From: Anthopleura xanthogrammica
Lineage: Eukaryota > Cnidaria > Anthozoa > Actiniaria > Actiniidae
Length of the DNA stretch: 64,000 nucleotides
Direction of reading: 5' to 3'
Assembly: GCA_964019055.1 (NCBI GenBank)
Contig: OZ025209.1
Span: 9,921,741-9,985,740, forward strand
A program made the translations under genes and the position numbers. Of this stretch, positions 37,801 to 49,000 are shown piece by piece (within the stretch, counting starts at the first letter, position 1; each line of letters starts with the position of its first letter). The notes beneath the pieces were generated by a model. It was not told where the DNA came from. It ran no database searches and worked only from the letters and a program-made list of their open reading frames with translations.

Positions 37801-40800
37801 TTTCCATTTCTTATATATGCAATGCTGTTGCAAAAAGAAACAGTAATGAAGTTTTATGTATTATTATTATTATTTATTTATTTTCAATTTGCTTAACGTT
37901 TTGCTTACAAAATTTTTAGCTTACCGAGTCAAATCCATGAATCTTGGGAAAACTATAATGTATTCACTGATTTATTATTATTATTGTTATTATTATCATC
38001 GTTTATTTTATTTTTATTATTATCAGCACGTGTGAAATTTTCAAAGTGTCCCGTAGGGCGGCGGGACCATTAAAAGCGTAATAATAAATAATAATAAATG
38101 ATAATAATAATGATAATAATAATAATAATAATAAAGGTTTAAAATTTGGATTTTCGCGTAAATAATCACCAGTAAGAAGTCTCAAAAAGTGTAAAAATGA
38201 AGATTGAAATAACTCAAAAACACTTGCAATGTGTCTCTGGTGTTTTAAGAAGTTTAAAGGTCAGAGGATTAAAAACAGCAAAGTTATTACACTTTGAATT
38301 TGTCCTTGAATTGTCTAGCAAGCGTGAAATTTTCGAAGTGCCCCGGAGGGCGGCGGGACCATGAGGGGATTACGGCAATTTTTTTTGAAGCGCTTTCAAA
38401 AATTCAGAGTCCGTCAAACCTTTTGCAATGGGTTATGTGATGTATAAGGAATATACTGTGAAAGAGTAATGACTGTAGGATTCAAAGTGTAAAAGTTATT
38501 AAAGTTTGAAATTTGGATTTTCGGGTGAAAAATCACCGGTAAGAAGTCTCAAAAAGTTTAAGAATGAAGATTGAAATAACTCAAAATCATTTGCAATGGG
38601 CTTATGAATGATTGTTTTGGTGTTACACATAGTTTTAAGGCTAGGGGGTAAAAAGCGGAAAATTTATTAGAGATTCAATTTCTCCTTGAATTCTTCAGCA
38701 CGTGTGGAATTTTCAAAGTGCCGCCAGCGTACGTATGCCGAGCCAAATTCAATTATTAGAATAACAATTCTTTTTGTGATAAGAATGCAATATTGTATTG
38801 TGAACAATTATAGAATAAATTAGGTTGAGGTTGGTTTGGAAAACATGTTATAAAATAGGTTTATGTTTCTCGAATCCGCGGCTGGCGAATCCCGGGCCGA
38901 ATGCCGGGCCGAATGCCGGGCCAACTTCTCGCCGGTCATTGCTCCTGCACTCAAACAACCCTGGGGTCCAGAGGTATCCATGTTATACCTATTCCCCATG
39001 GCAGAAGAACAGCCAGATTAGAGTATTTTGAAATTGTGTGGAGAGTGTTGTTGTTTTGTCGTTAATTAATATGTGTCAGTTATCTTTCCTGTGCCTTGTT
39101 ACTCGGGCTTCCGTAGGAACGCCCGAGTCTAAAAATGCAGGCCGTTCTTCGTCGTATTTGGTCGCCAAATGGGGATCATAGTCCCAGGCGTTCGTGATTT
39201 GTTAGTGGGGAGCAAGCAATTATTTGCCGATGCCGAAGGCAGAGGCAAATAATTGCTTGCAAGACACTAACAAATCTCGATATTTTACGATAACCGAGTT
39301 CAATAATTGTTTTATCATTCAAATTATTTTTTCTAATCTTTGAGGGGCAGTGCGCACGAGTCAAACAATAACAAAGAAGTCAGTTCTTTTTTTCAGGAAA
39401 GCGACTGAGCCATTGTCAAATGCAACGTTACTGCGCATGAGCAGACCGTTATTTGTAGGCAGTTATTTGCAGTTCTCTCGGCCAATCAAAATGACGGAAA
39501 AAATAATTTGAATGATAATCATTTGTATTATCGTACAAGCGATTGTGAATATTGGTTTGCATCGAAATTATCATGATTGACAGCTTCACGTCTGCATGCA
39601 CTGAACTGGATTCTCTGTCCTTTGACGTCTTTTGTCCACAGGGAGCCCAACTTAAATAATAGTAGAAATATGAACACAACTCATATCTGACACTAAGCTG
39701 CCCCCGCTTTGATTTAGTACCTTTTAAACATGCTGGAAAATAGGTTTACTTGTCTTAAGGATACAGGATACCCCAAACGACCGCCTTGTATTCAAAGCGC
39801 TCTAGCGCGAAAAATATCATTTTAAACCCCAATAAAGTATATATTTTCTGAAAGCTGAATAAATGGAGCATCAGAATATTATCTCACGTTTGTAAAATAA
39901 TTTAAGGCATTTCTAAAAACTCGAGTAATAATAATTTTCATATACCTTCAAACGCCGAGTTCCAGGTTAGCCGGAATTTAATGATATTGTTTGCTAATCA
40001 CTTTTCTGAGTTCACGACATATCACTTGTCAAAACCGTGTCTCCGATTTTTGATAAGTTGTCCAGTTGCTTTTCTATACAAGTCTAAAGATGAAGGTATG
40101 AAAAATATGCAGTCTATTCAACCAAACAAGCGATAACTTTTAAACGAAAATAAAAACAAAAAATCGGAGACACAGTTTTGAAGTTCAATTATGTGGGATG
40201 ATTTTCCCCAAGTCTCATAAAAATCCATGAAAATCCTTTTGACCTGGAACTCGAAACGCATAGTCACTTATGCGAAATTTCGTCTCCAAGAAATCAGCCA
40301 AAACTTATTTTGGAGTCGTGTGGCCCGTGTGTTTGCTTAGGGGATTAAGCAGCAGGATACTTTAGACCAGGAACAAAAGTTGAAATGACAGATGTTAACC
40401 AGGTCACTGTACCTTCGGCCGCGAAAGAAGCACTTTTGGCGGGAACTCATCGAAGTATTACGCTAATCAGTGACATTGCCATTCAAAAAGAATATTTTAC
40501 TGCTACAGACGGACCGACTCTAAGGTGGGATGTTAAAGAACAACATTCTTTGCTGTTACACACTGAACATAGGATAAAATATATATCTAACCAAAGGATT
40601 GTTTAAATAAATTCGATGTTAGGACCATGCCAAAGGTCAAGAAAACTGAAGTAGCTGACAGATACACATCAACACTTACGGGACTCAAAAAAAAGCTTTT
40701 TCGTTATAACTTCTTTTAAAAATAATTTTTTGAGAATTTTTTTTCTGATTATGAAAGAAAAAAGCATTCCTTTTAAGAAATTGTGAAAATTCAAAAAATG

Positions 40801-43800
40801 CCGTTTTGAAGCAATTTGGGGTATCCAAATCCCCAAATTGCTTCAAAATGGCATTTTTTGAATTTTAACATTTTCTTAAAAGGAATGTTTTTTTCTTTCA
40901 TAATCAGAAAAAAAATTCTCAAAAAATTATTTTTAAAAGAAGTTATAACGAAAAACTATTTTTTGAGTCCCGTAAGTGTTGATGTGTATCTGTCAGCAGT
41001 GTATTCAACTTTGGTTCCTGGTCTAAAGTATCCTGCTGCTTAATCCCCTAAGCAAACACACGGGCCACACGACTCCAAAATAAGTTTTGGCTGATTTCTT
41101 GGAGACGAAATTTCGCATGAGTGACTGTGCGTTTCGAGTTCCAGGTCAAAAGGATTTTCATGGATTTTTATGAGACTTGGGGAAAATCATCCCACATAAT
41201 TGAACTTCAAAACTGTGTCTCCGATTTTTTGTTTTTATTTTCGTTTAAAAGTTATCGCTTGTTTGGTTGAATAGACTGCATATTTTTCATACCTTCATCT
41301 TTAGACTTGTATAGAAAAGCAACGGGACAACTTATCAAAAATCGGGGACACGGTTTTGACAAGTGATATGTCGTGAACTCAGAAAAGTGATTAGCAAACA
41401 ATATCAATAAATTCCGGCTGACTTGGAACTCGGCGTTTGAAGGTATATGAAAATTAATATTACTCGAGTTTTTAGAAATGCCTTAAATCATTTTACAAAA
41501 GTGAGATAATATTCTGATGCTCCATTTATTCAGCTTTCAGAAAATATATACTTTATTGGGGTTTAAAATGATATTTTTCGCGCTAGAGCGCTTTGAATAC
41601 AAGGCGGTCGTTTGGGGTATCCTGTATCCTTAAAGAGAGACTGCATGAGATTAAATGTTAGAGCAGGAGAGTACACCCTCTTGAGTCAGTTACCAAACAC
41701 CGAGATCCTTTCCCTTCTCCCTCCCCACTTCCCTTCCTCTCCCCGCCGGTAAGTTGATAAAAATGATGTAATTATAATATACAGTAGAGGAAAAAACCGA
41801 AAAATTATTTTATTTCCATTGAGTGTTCTGAACAAAATTAAAATCACCTTCCGTGGAAATATGAACGCCTAATTCATGCGCGAGCATGTTGCCCAAAGGA
41901 GACTGGGTACCAGTTGGCTGTATTCGACAAGATTGCGTTTTGTGAAGCATGTGCATGGATTCCAGCTCCATCAAGACGGCAAATATTGCCACAACTGTGA
42001 TCGAAAGTCATCGGGCCTAATTCTGCTGATCTCTAGGTGTCCCTGGTCCTGATGATCTGTCCCTAGCCCTGGTCCTCGTTTGTGATCAAGTGTTCCGGCT
42101 AGTTGTGTTTAACTATCCCTAGATTTGAAGGTCTTTTTATTCTGTTATTCAAAAATAGGAGGTCTTATAATTAATTAATGTGGTACGAGTTTTGAACTTT
42201 GATTTCTTCAACAGAAAATTAAAATTACCGCGAAACTACGAACTGAATAATTTCGTCTAGTTGGGGGGGGGGGGGGGAGTGATCATGTCCTTTGGCTGTA
42301 ATCAGTAGTCAGAACAGCTCAGAAAGGCATTCAATTTACTAAACCACATATCTATAATCTACAACCCAGATAGACATTTATGTACTTCAAGTGCTGGTAT
42401 CAATACCATCATCATGCATCATACGTTTAACTTATATTAGTATCCAATTGTAGGTTGAACCAGAACATTTGGTTGGATTAAACGCAGAAGGAGAGATTGT
42501 TGAAGGAAAGGGTGAGATTGAAATTTCGGCTTTGACAATCCACCAAGGGATTCATAAAGCAAGACCTGATGCTCTTGGTGCTTTCCACCTTCACCCTCCT
42601 TACGCAACAGCACTAGGTAGGGTATATACTAGCAGGGTCCGTGGAGTACTCTAAGAGGGGTGGGGCTAGCTATATAAGAGACAGGTATGAGAAAACGTCG
42701 TGTGGCTTAGAATGGAAAATATAAGAGACTAGTATCTAGCATTTTTCACGGTTACTAAAAATAGATATTGCAAAGCATTGTGGGATCGAAATGCGGACAA
42801 ACATTGTAAAAAAAGGCTTAGTTTACAGGGAAAAAAAGATCGATATCAGTCGAAAAACCATAGTTTTCCATGAATTAGAAACAACAAGACAAGAAAACAC
42901 TGTTGCAGCATATTAGCATGTGTTTTGGGCTCGGCTTGTACGCATTTCAATCCCATAATGCATCATCGTGACGTCATCCGTGGAAAGCGCTCTTGCTATA
43001 GCTGTTACTATACAATTCAATTTGAGCATGCGCATTACATACCTGGAAGCCAGATAGATTTTTGGCTACCACGATCTAGATTTTTGAGTGTTTCCCAGAG
43101 TCTCTTAATGCGCATTAAGAACTGAATGACTGGTTCCTGGGAGTGAAGACTGAACAATGATTGAACTTCAAAATCATAGTCTTTCTTTCATCTCGAACAG
43201 CTCCGAGAATATATTTTATTGATTAAGAATATGATTTTTTCGCAAAATCGCGAAATCACAGTGTCGCGAGAATTTCATGTAATAAATAGACCTTTCCCGA
43301 ATTCGCTTGGATGATCACGAAACAATGGTTTGATTCTTTTATTTATCAAGGCCAACCTCGGCTTGAAACCATTGTTTCGTGATATCCGAAGCGTTAAAAC
43401 CCAGTGCCGAAAACGACAAGAATAACAAGTTGATAAGTTTTTCAAGATGATTAACGTTGTTATAAAACTAAAGGAATAAGCCGGTTACGGAGTTTCGATG
43501 CTCAAACTGTAGCTAGATAATTTTGATGAAAAAGAGACAGTAGAGGGTGAAATTCATTCGTTACTGAAAGACTGATGCAGTGTTATGTCTGTGAAAATAC
43601 AACTGAACTTCGGACAGATATAATTAACTAAAAAACTTTGATGATATATATTTCAGGGATGCTGAGAGATCTACCATTTGGCATGTATCACCAAAATTCG
43701 TGCTATTTCTATGACGACTTCGCATTTGACCGCGATTACAGTGGACTGAGCCTAGACACGAATGAAGGGAAACGTCTTGCAAAGCATATTGGGAACAAGA

Positions 43801-44524
43801 AAGTGCTCTTCATGTGCAACCATGGTGTAATGATAATTGGACCATCAGTAGCTGAGGTTTTCAATGACCTGTACTACCTTGAGAGGGCGTGCTTTTTTCA
43901 AGTAAGTGACTATCAAGTTAATTAAGTATCAGCAAAATATCGTGATTTGTTCTAAGGTTAGTGACGTGACGAGCAAGCAATTATTGTTTTATTTTTTATT
44001 ATTCAAATTATTTTTTGTGTTTTTGCTGTCTATCAAACATGCCAAGCCAAGTCGTTCTCTGACGGCTCAGTACAGGGAAGCGAGCCATGTTGACAAATGC
44101 GCATGAGCAGACCATTATTTGTAGGCAGTTATTTGCTTGGTTATTTGCAGCTATCTCGGCCATTCAAAACTACGGATAAAATAATTTGAATAATAATAGT
44201 CCTGGGCAAGAGCAGTTTCAAAAGGTCAGATACATTGGAATATTTCAGTCCCGTACCCAGGACTTTTCGTGGGCGGGGCAACAGAGACCAAAGTGGACCA
44301 AATGCCGGCGAAAATCCAATTATTCATGATCTAATTCAAACTTTTCCCGTATATTGTATGCCTAGGGGCTAGCTATGTCCATGGGTCGTGAACTTTTCGA
44401 GATACCAGACGACGTGAGCAAGATGGCAAAGGAACAGTATGATCTGAACCGTAGAGAAATGAGTTTTTCTTTCTTCGAAACCATAAAGCGGATTGCTTAC
44501 AAGAAAAACATTCCAGTGAAGTGA
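34852..44524 (+). CDS. Class II aldolase/adducin-domain protein (4 exons, 291 aa)
   Basis: Exons 34852-35160, 42454-42616, 43657-43901, 44366-44524. Phases agree and the total divides by three. The family binds a divalent metal (usually Zn) through His residues and cleaves or isomerises sugar phosphates; the exact substrate is not predictable here. Exon 1 ends RVDLTAAFRGLEMLNLEEGI-CNHLSL...NHWRE. Exon 2 has FHLHPPYATAL, giving the two metal His of the HxH motif. Exon 3 has MCNHGVMIIG with the third His, plus LSLDTNEGKRLA. Exon 4 is GRELFEIPDDVSKMAKEQYD to the stop. The N-terminus (MAMLTTRNWIKFTTTFQVFH) is basic, aromatic and free of acidic residues, so it could be a mitochondrial leader. A second in-frame Met at 34933 would give a leaderless form. 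Intron 1 (7.3 kb) holds a Mutator-like element, a TTAA palindrome and a minisatellite relic. Confidence 0.88.
35193..35201. repeat. 9-bp target-site duplication, left copy
   Basis: cattgctcc abuts the element start (accggcga...). An identical 9-mer is at 38937-38945. Confidence 0.9.
36631..37104 (+). CDS. 157-aa open frame inside the MULE-type element, possible captured gene fragment
   Basis: I do not recognise the product. The frame starts at MSRLMSHISGNV and contains a Cys pair (CGTC, about residue 32). It has a charged middle (EEEMQEDVYEDEVLDK), an Asn run and a hydrophilic C-terminus ending RIAQDGTVV. Near its start it includes LAREFKEKLKL, whose DNA (gaattcaaggagaaattg) matches a block of the element TIR, so part of the frame derives from the arm. 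An AATAAA signal follows at about 37248. This would fit a Pack-MULE that captured a host 3' exon, but it could be chance. Confidence 0.35.
   Translation: MSRLMSHISGNVTLAREFKEKLKLRPTLKHCGTCMVHSGFKANVMARATRYWIPNRNFSNEEEMQEDVYEDEVLDKVSSIKDYLLDILSTEKTSKNNNNQYRRHQLFLLKGKKAFLQLNQCTDNIEQTFFGEETVDAIRLAVGKMFGQRIAQDGTVV
37626..38135. repeat. (TG)n, (ATT)n and (AAT)n microsatellites inside the MULE-type element
   Basis: A (TG)n run lies at about 37626-37645. ATT/AAT-rich runs lie at about 37860-37885, 37970-38030 and 38075-38135. The minus-strand frame at 38003-38185 is made of these. Confidence 0.85.
38937..38945. repeat. 9-bp target-site duplication, right copy
   Basis: cattgctcc directly after the right TIR of the MULE-type element. 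Confidence 0.9.
39196..39540. repeat. Hairpin plus dispersed repeat, copy 1, in aldolase intron 1
   Basis: 39196-39276 folds back on itself (gatttgttagtg, agcaagcaattatttgcc and their complements around a 15-base loop). The following sequence (tgcgcatgagcagacc, ttatttgtaggcagttattt) recurs at 43960-44200 in aldolase intron 3. Confidence 0.8.
39755..41633. mobile_element. 1.87-kb TTAA-flanked giant palindrome with cargo in one arm
   Basis: TTAA at 39755-39758 and 41630-41633 flanks ggataCaggataccccaaac and its exact inverted partner. The left arm runs to 40821 and the right arm starts at 40831, with a loop of about 9 bases (tatccaaat), so the whole element is one hairpin. The arms match closely, apart from 269 bp (40385-40653) present only in the left arm, where the right arm has six bases (40998-41003). 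TTAA duplications are typical of piggyBac and Kolobok elements; the terminus does not settle which. No transposase. Confidence 0.92.
40385..40606 (+). CDS. 73-codon frame in the single-arm cargo of the palindrome
   Basis: The frame starts exactly at the first base of the arm-specific insert (MTDVNQVTVPSAAKEALLAG...) and stops inside it. The product is not recognised. It is hydrophilic, with no signal peptide or membrane segment. Its coincidence with the insert is the only argument for it, so it may be chance. Confidence 0.25.
   Translation: MTDVNQVTVPSAAKEALLAGTHRSITLISDIAIQKEYFTATDGPTLRWDVKEQHSLLLHTEHRIKYISNQRIV
41634..42453. other. End of aldolase intron 1 with minisatellite relic and G run
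   Basis: 42030-42125 contains about five decayed units of the 20-bp minisatellite of the 11138 element (ctgatgatctgtccctagcc, ttgtgatcaagtgttccggc, gttgtgtttaactatcccta). A run of about 14 G is at 42265-42278. The minus-strand frame at 41810-41992 is not supported. Confidence 0.65.
43312..43395. repeat. Short inverted repeat in aldolase intron 2
   Basis: tcacgaaacaatggttt pairs with aaaccattgtttcgtga across about 37 bases, with flanking cgctt/gaagcg also paired. The rest of intron 2 (42617-43656) shows nothing recognisable. Confidence 0.8.
43940..44200. repeat. Dispersed repeat, copy 2, in aldolase intron 3
   Basis: Same family and orientation as 39280-39540: gcgcatgagcagaccattat, ttgtaggcagttatttgc, ctatctcggcc. 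The plus-strand frame at 43906-44106 lies in it and is not a gene. Confidence 0.75.
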
Positions 44525-44938
44525 GATTACACAAGTAGTCGCCGGTTCAGTTTTAATTTGCATTATGCGTAGCAAGAGTTACGTAGTTATACTTTGATGA
44601 TGATGGTGGCCAGCTGATCTGAAATAGTAACGTAGAAATGACGTCACTGCAAAACTGAGTTGTCATGAAGCCTGCGAAAATCCGACCTACAAAAATTTAT
44701 ACCTGAGATCAATCTAGACTTTCAGGAGAGGTTATTAATATTTTGTATAAAATTAGTATGATATTCGTCATTTAGTGGGAAAATAAAATAAAGAAATAAC
44801 CGTCTTCTGGCTACTAAAATAAAAATAAGTTGAAGAAACTATAGTTGCCTGCAGAGGGGGTTATACTTATTTTCTCATTGAAATCAAGAATCAGAAATAG
44901 ATCAACACCGATATCTGATTTCTGCTTGTTTTTTTCCT

Positions 44939-44970
<32 letters not shown>

Positions 44971-45853
44971 GGGTTTCTTAAAACACTTTACGTTGTAATT
45001 ATTATTAGTTTAATTATTTCTATTAGTTAGTATAATAATAAGACTGAGGACCGAGTTTTAAAAAAAGCTCTGCTTTACTCGTTATATCCTCTATTAATAA
45101 GGATTTGTTTGTTTTAATTGTTGTTGTTGTTGTTTCATTTTTTAAATCCTATAAACGGGTTGTTCGTCCTGATTCAAAATCAGAAATCAGGTGGTCCCTG
45201 GGAATTCTTATAAGATTCCTTTTGCTCTTCTTCAAAGTTTTCTCTTTGAAAATACATCGGCGAAATAGAGCTTTTCATTCACTTCAGAAAATCGTCAGTT
45301 TCAATTTAATTGAGCTTAACTGTCCGGCAGTGTCTGTTGTCAACAAGGGAGTCCATATGCAGGGCCATTTTTCAGACTGCCGGGCATTTAGTCTATTGAA
45401 TGCATCGACCAGCTGCCGGGCAATCGAATGGAAAAACGACTTCCGGGTCAAAAAACGAAAAGCAGTTTTATAAAGATTTTTCTTCATGACAGGATTTGTT
45501 TTCCAAAGTTCTAATTGTTTCAGGTGGAGATTAAATCACTGAGAACATTGTTCGTTTTATTTTAGCGGTTTTATGAGCAGTTGGACCCGGAAATACGTCA
45601 CAACTTAACAGCTGTACACTTTTGATTTAGGCCAAAACCGTTTTGTACCAAACCCTTCACCACCCTGTGTAAAAGTATAAATTGTAGCATTTTTTCATGT
45701 TCTTTGGCTTTCCAGATTTTCTTGCTGGCATATTATTTAAGGGTTTTCCAAGTCATTATTGTGAGTGTATGAGAAGGGAGAAAACACTTTCCAGCCTCCA
45801 GCATGTAACGTAACGCTTTATGAGTGGATGGCGTGACGGTTGCAAGCGAGCAC
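44525..45853. other. Intergenic region between the aldolase gene and MAPK15
   Basis: Contains (GTT)n runs at 44941-44971 and 45117-45134 and a dispersed repeat copy at 45460-45612 (partner of 15885-16075). The frame at 45105-45473 spans this repeat material and is not supported. Confidence 0.6.
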
Positions 45854-45867
45854 GTTGCTATACCAAC
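45854..45867 (+). promoter_or_regulatory. Candidate RFX X-box upstream of MAPK15
   Basis: GTTGCTATACCAAC is an imperfect inverted repeat that fits the RFX X-box consensus (GTHNYYATRRNAAC) with one mismatch. It lies 158 bp upstream of the MAPK15 start codon. RFX factors drive ciliary genes in animals and MAPK15/ERK7 is a basal-body and ciliogenesis kinase, so the site makes biological sense. Function is inferred only. Confidence 0.45.
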
Positions 45868-46024
45868 TATTTATTATAAATATTGAAGTTAAGCCAATCA
45901 GAAGCAAGAAAGACCGGAATGCCGCTTTTAAAACACAAAGAGAACGCGAAGAGATCAGAGTCCGATTTTGAAGGCACAGAAAAGGGACCAGTTATTGTCT
46001 AAATTTTGGATCCAATTCTGTATT

Positions 46025-49000
46025 ATGAGTACTGAAATAGACAGTCACATTACCAAGAAATATGAAGTTAAGAAGCGGCTGGGAAAAGGAGTAAGTTAAA
46101 GGAATTTTATACTTCTTCGAAACCAATGACACTTACCCGCCATTTTGAGCAACTCACCGATATCATTCTCAAAAGCGAATTTGTTTGTAATTTTAGGCAT
46201 ACGGGATCGTCTGGAAAGCTGTAGATCGCAAAACTGGCGAAGTCGTTGCCGTTAAGAAGATTTTTGATGCATTTAGGAATCAAACGGACGCACAGGTATA
46301 CTGTCTAGGATTGATTCAGTACGAGTTTGTGGTTTTTCCGATCCGCGTCTTTGAAATTCTGTATGGATAGCTGTTTGTTATTGTCGTTCTTCGCGATTTA
46401 AGCCTAATTTTATTTGAATTTCAGAGAACTTTTCGAGAAATCTGTTTCCTACAGGTGAGTTCTATAAAACTTGCGTCATAAAATATTTTTATTTGTAAAT
46501 ATTAGACTGAAGTAAAATTCTAAAATGCTGTGAACACGATGTTCAGATATTCTAGTCATCATTATAAATAAACCAATACGCTTATGTTGTATGCTTGTAT
46601 TTTAGGAATTTGGTGACCACGAAAATGTAGTCAAACTTATGAATGTCATCAAAGCTGATAACGACAAAGATATTTATCTGGTTTTTGAATATATGGGTAA
46701 GTGTTTGGTAAATGTCTTGTAATTCCACATAAAAATTCTTGCCTTAATAGCAGCTTTCAATTTTTTGGCTAAGTTACTAGTAAAGCATAATTATGCATAT
46801 CGAGATATTTCCATTTATGCGTAGGTTAACATATTTAATGTGTATATTTTGATTGGCTCTAATAATGACAAACTCTTCATTATATTTTCCACGAACTTCG
46901 CTTTCTAACTCTAAAATCTATATTCGTGACCATGTGCGTGCGTAGCCGAACATTAACAGATTTCGCAACACGAAAAAGGCCATTCATATATAATTTTAAA
47001 AAATCTCTTAAAATACCAAACTTATGGTCAGGTACTAAAGATACTAAAATTTGGATATCCAGAATTTGATTCCAACTGGTTGTATATCATTCAGCGATTG
47101 AATTCAATAGATTGTCGGTATCCATACTATGTACGTAGCATATCTTCTCTTGTTAGATCAGGTGACGTCATTGTCACTTTTCCAGGAGCTTCCTTTTGTT
47201 TATGATCTTGCAGTGCCACTCGTACTATAAAAATAATTGAAATTCTGTTTTTAATGGGACCACCTTCTTATCAGATACAATCTATTGCTTCTAAAATAAA
47301 TAAATTTAATTAATGTGCTAGATTTTTAATTAAAATATTTCAAGTGTGCAACTTTATTTGTGATACAATTTTCATTTGATTAAAATATAAATTAACATAA
47401 TTTTGTCTACAGACACGGATTTACATAATGTGATTAAAAAGGGAAACATACTAAAAGATATCCACAAGCGATATATAATGTATCAGGTACGTATCGTAAT
47501 ATCATATTGATATGAATATACTATTGAAAATCTGGGCATATACTAATTTGAAGGCCAGCCTTTTGATGGGTTTATAAACAAGGGGTCTGAAATTATATTA
47601 CATTGGGGGGTGCTTATAACTGGAAGGATTTATATTATAAGCACCCCTACCCCAAAATATTTTGGAATAAAGAGGAAACAGTTATATCTCTCTTTTATTT
47701 ATCATTAAGACCATGAATGCACGATACCACAAGAACTTATAACTGAAAGGGTATTTTCTTACAGTGAAGCAAAAAATACTATTTCCAGTATCCAAGCATT
47801 TAGAACAATGCAGTCGTAAGCTGTTTTTGTGACCACTGTTGTAAGCAACCAGTTCTACTTGCGAGGACAATTTTGTAACCTCCTTTGCATTGCCACTTAT
47901 GAGAGCCCATTTTTGTTTGCGACCAGCTCTAGTTACAACCACTTTCGATTCTTTGATTTCCTAAGGTGGTCATTTCTGAGAGCCTCGATTGTACACGTAT
48001 GGATTTGATTGTGCTGATCAATTTTGTTTTTTTTCCTTCAGCTTCTTAAAGCAATGAAATTTCTTCATTCTGGGAATGTAATTCATAGAGATTTAAAGGT
48101 AAAATTAGAACTCCTTTATATTTAATGCTTTAATTCTTATGTAAAAAACTCTATACTCAAACTTGAAAATTCTTTACTGAAAAAAAATGGATTTTTTTTC
48201 CTTTAACAGCCAAGCAATCTACTTTTAGATGCTGAATGCTTTCTTAAGGTATGTTATGAAGTATGGACTTGAAAGTTAATTTGTGTATCCTTGGTATGTC
48301 ATTGAATTGAAATAACATTCAAAAAATTTTATTTTGTTGTTTGTACTTATTTACATTTTTCATATTCTCCAGATTTGTGATTTTGGACTTGCACGTTCTG
48401 TTACAAATGTAACTCAAGAAGCAGGGGATCCCAGTTTGACTGATTATGTCGCAACAAGATGGTATCGTGCACCGGAAATACTCTTAGCTTCTACTAGGTA
48501 TGTTTTGCAAATAATCCCAAGCTAGTAGACAAAGAATTTTAGGTGTGAAGAGCTAATTTTTAAACTTTGTAATCTATATATATTTATATTATCAACATTT
48601 ATGTTTTCAGGTATACTAAAGGGGTAGACATGTGGTCAGTAGGATGTATTTTAGGAGAATTATTACTCGGCAAGTATAATTTGATGATGTTTAACTAGTT
48701 GAATTATTTATTAAGGTTTGGCCAATAGACAATGTGCATCAAAGCTCACAAAGCACCCTAGGAAAGTGAGTTCTATAAAAATGCAACAGGCAAATCAAAG
48801 AAACTATCAGAAAAAAATTACTCTGTTATTTTCGTCTGCTGAATCCTTTTATTTTCATAGAAAATGTCGGAGGAAAAATTATCAGATAAATTTTTAGAGG
48901 AGCCAAAAAAGTGTTAGAACTCACTATCCCATCATGCTTTGTGCTAGAATTTTGAGCTCATGCACATTGGCTATTACGTTCTTGTATTGATGCATGGACA

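Larger units (their letters stand above)
35202..38936. mobile_element. 3,735-bp Mutator-like (MULE-type) element with about 590-bp TIRs
   Basis: Long terminal inverted repeats: 35202-35787 and 38338-38936, both starting accggcga/gaagttggcccggc. They are nearly identical except that the right arm has one extra ccgggccgaatg unit. A 9-bp target duplication (cattgctcc) together with long TIRs is the signature of the Mutator superfamily. A second, diverged copy of part of the arm lies at about 38028-38337, a subterminal tandem duplication. The interior has no transposase; it has one 157-codon frame at 36631. The element sits 41 bp downstream of the aldolase exon 1 splice donor, in intron 1. Confidence 0.9.

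Noticed and set aside
39755..41633. Palindrome as an assembly artefact (collapsed inverted duplicate)
   Set aside because: TTAA copies at both ends, point differences between the arms and a one-arm insert argue for a real foldback element, though long reads would settle it.
41810..41992. 60-aa minus-strand frame
   Set aside because: Lies in aldolase intron 1. No recognisable domain and no flanking splice signals that would link it to another exon.
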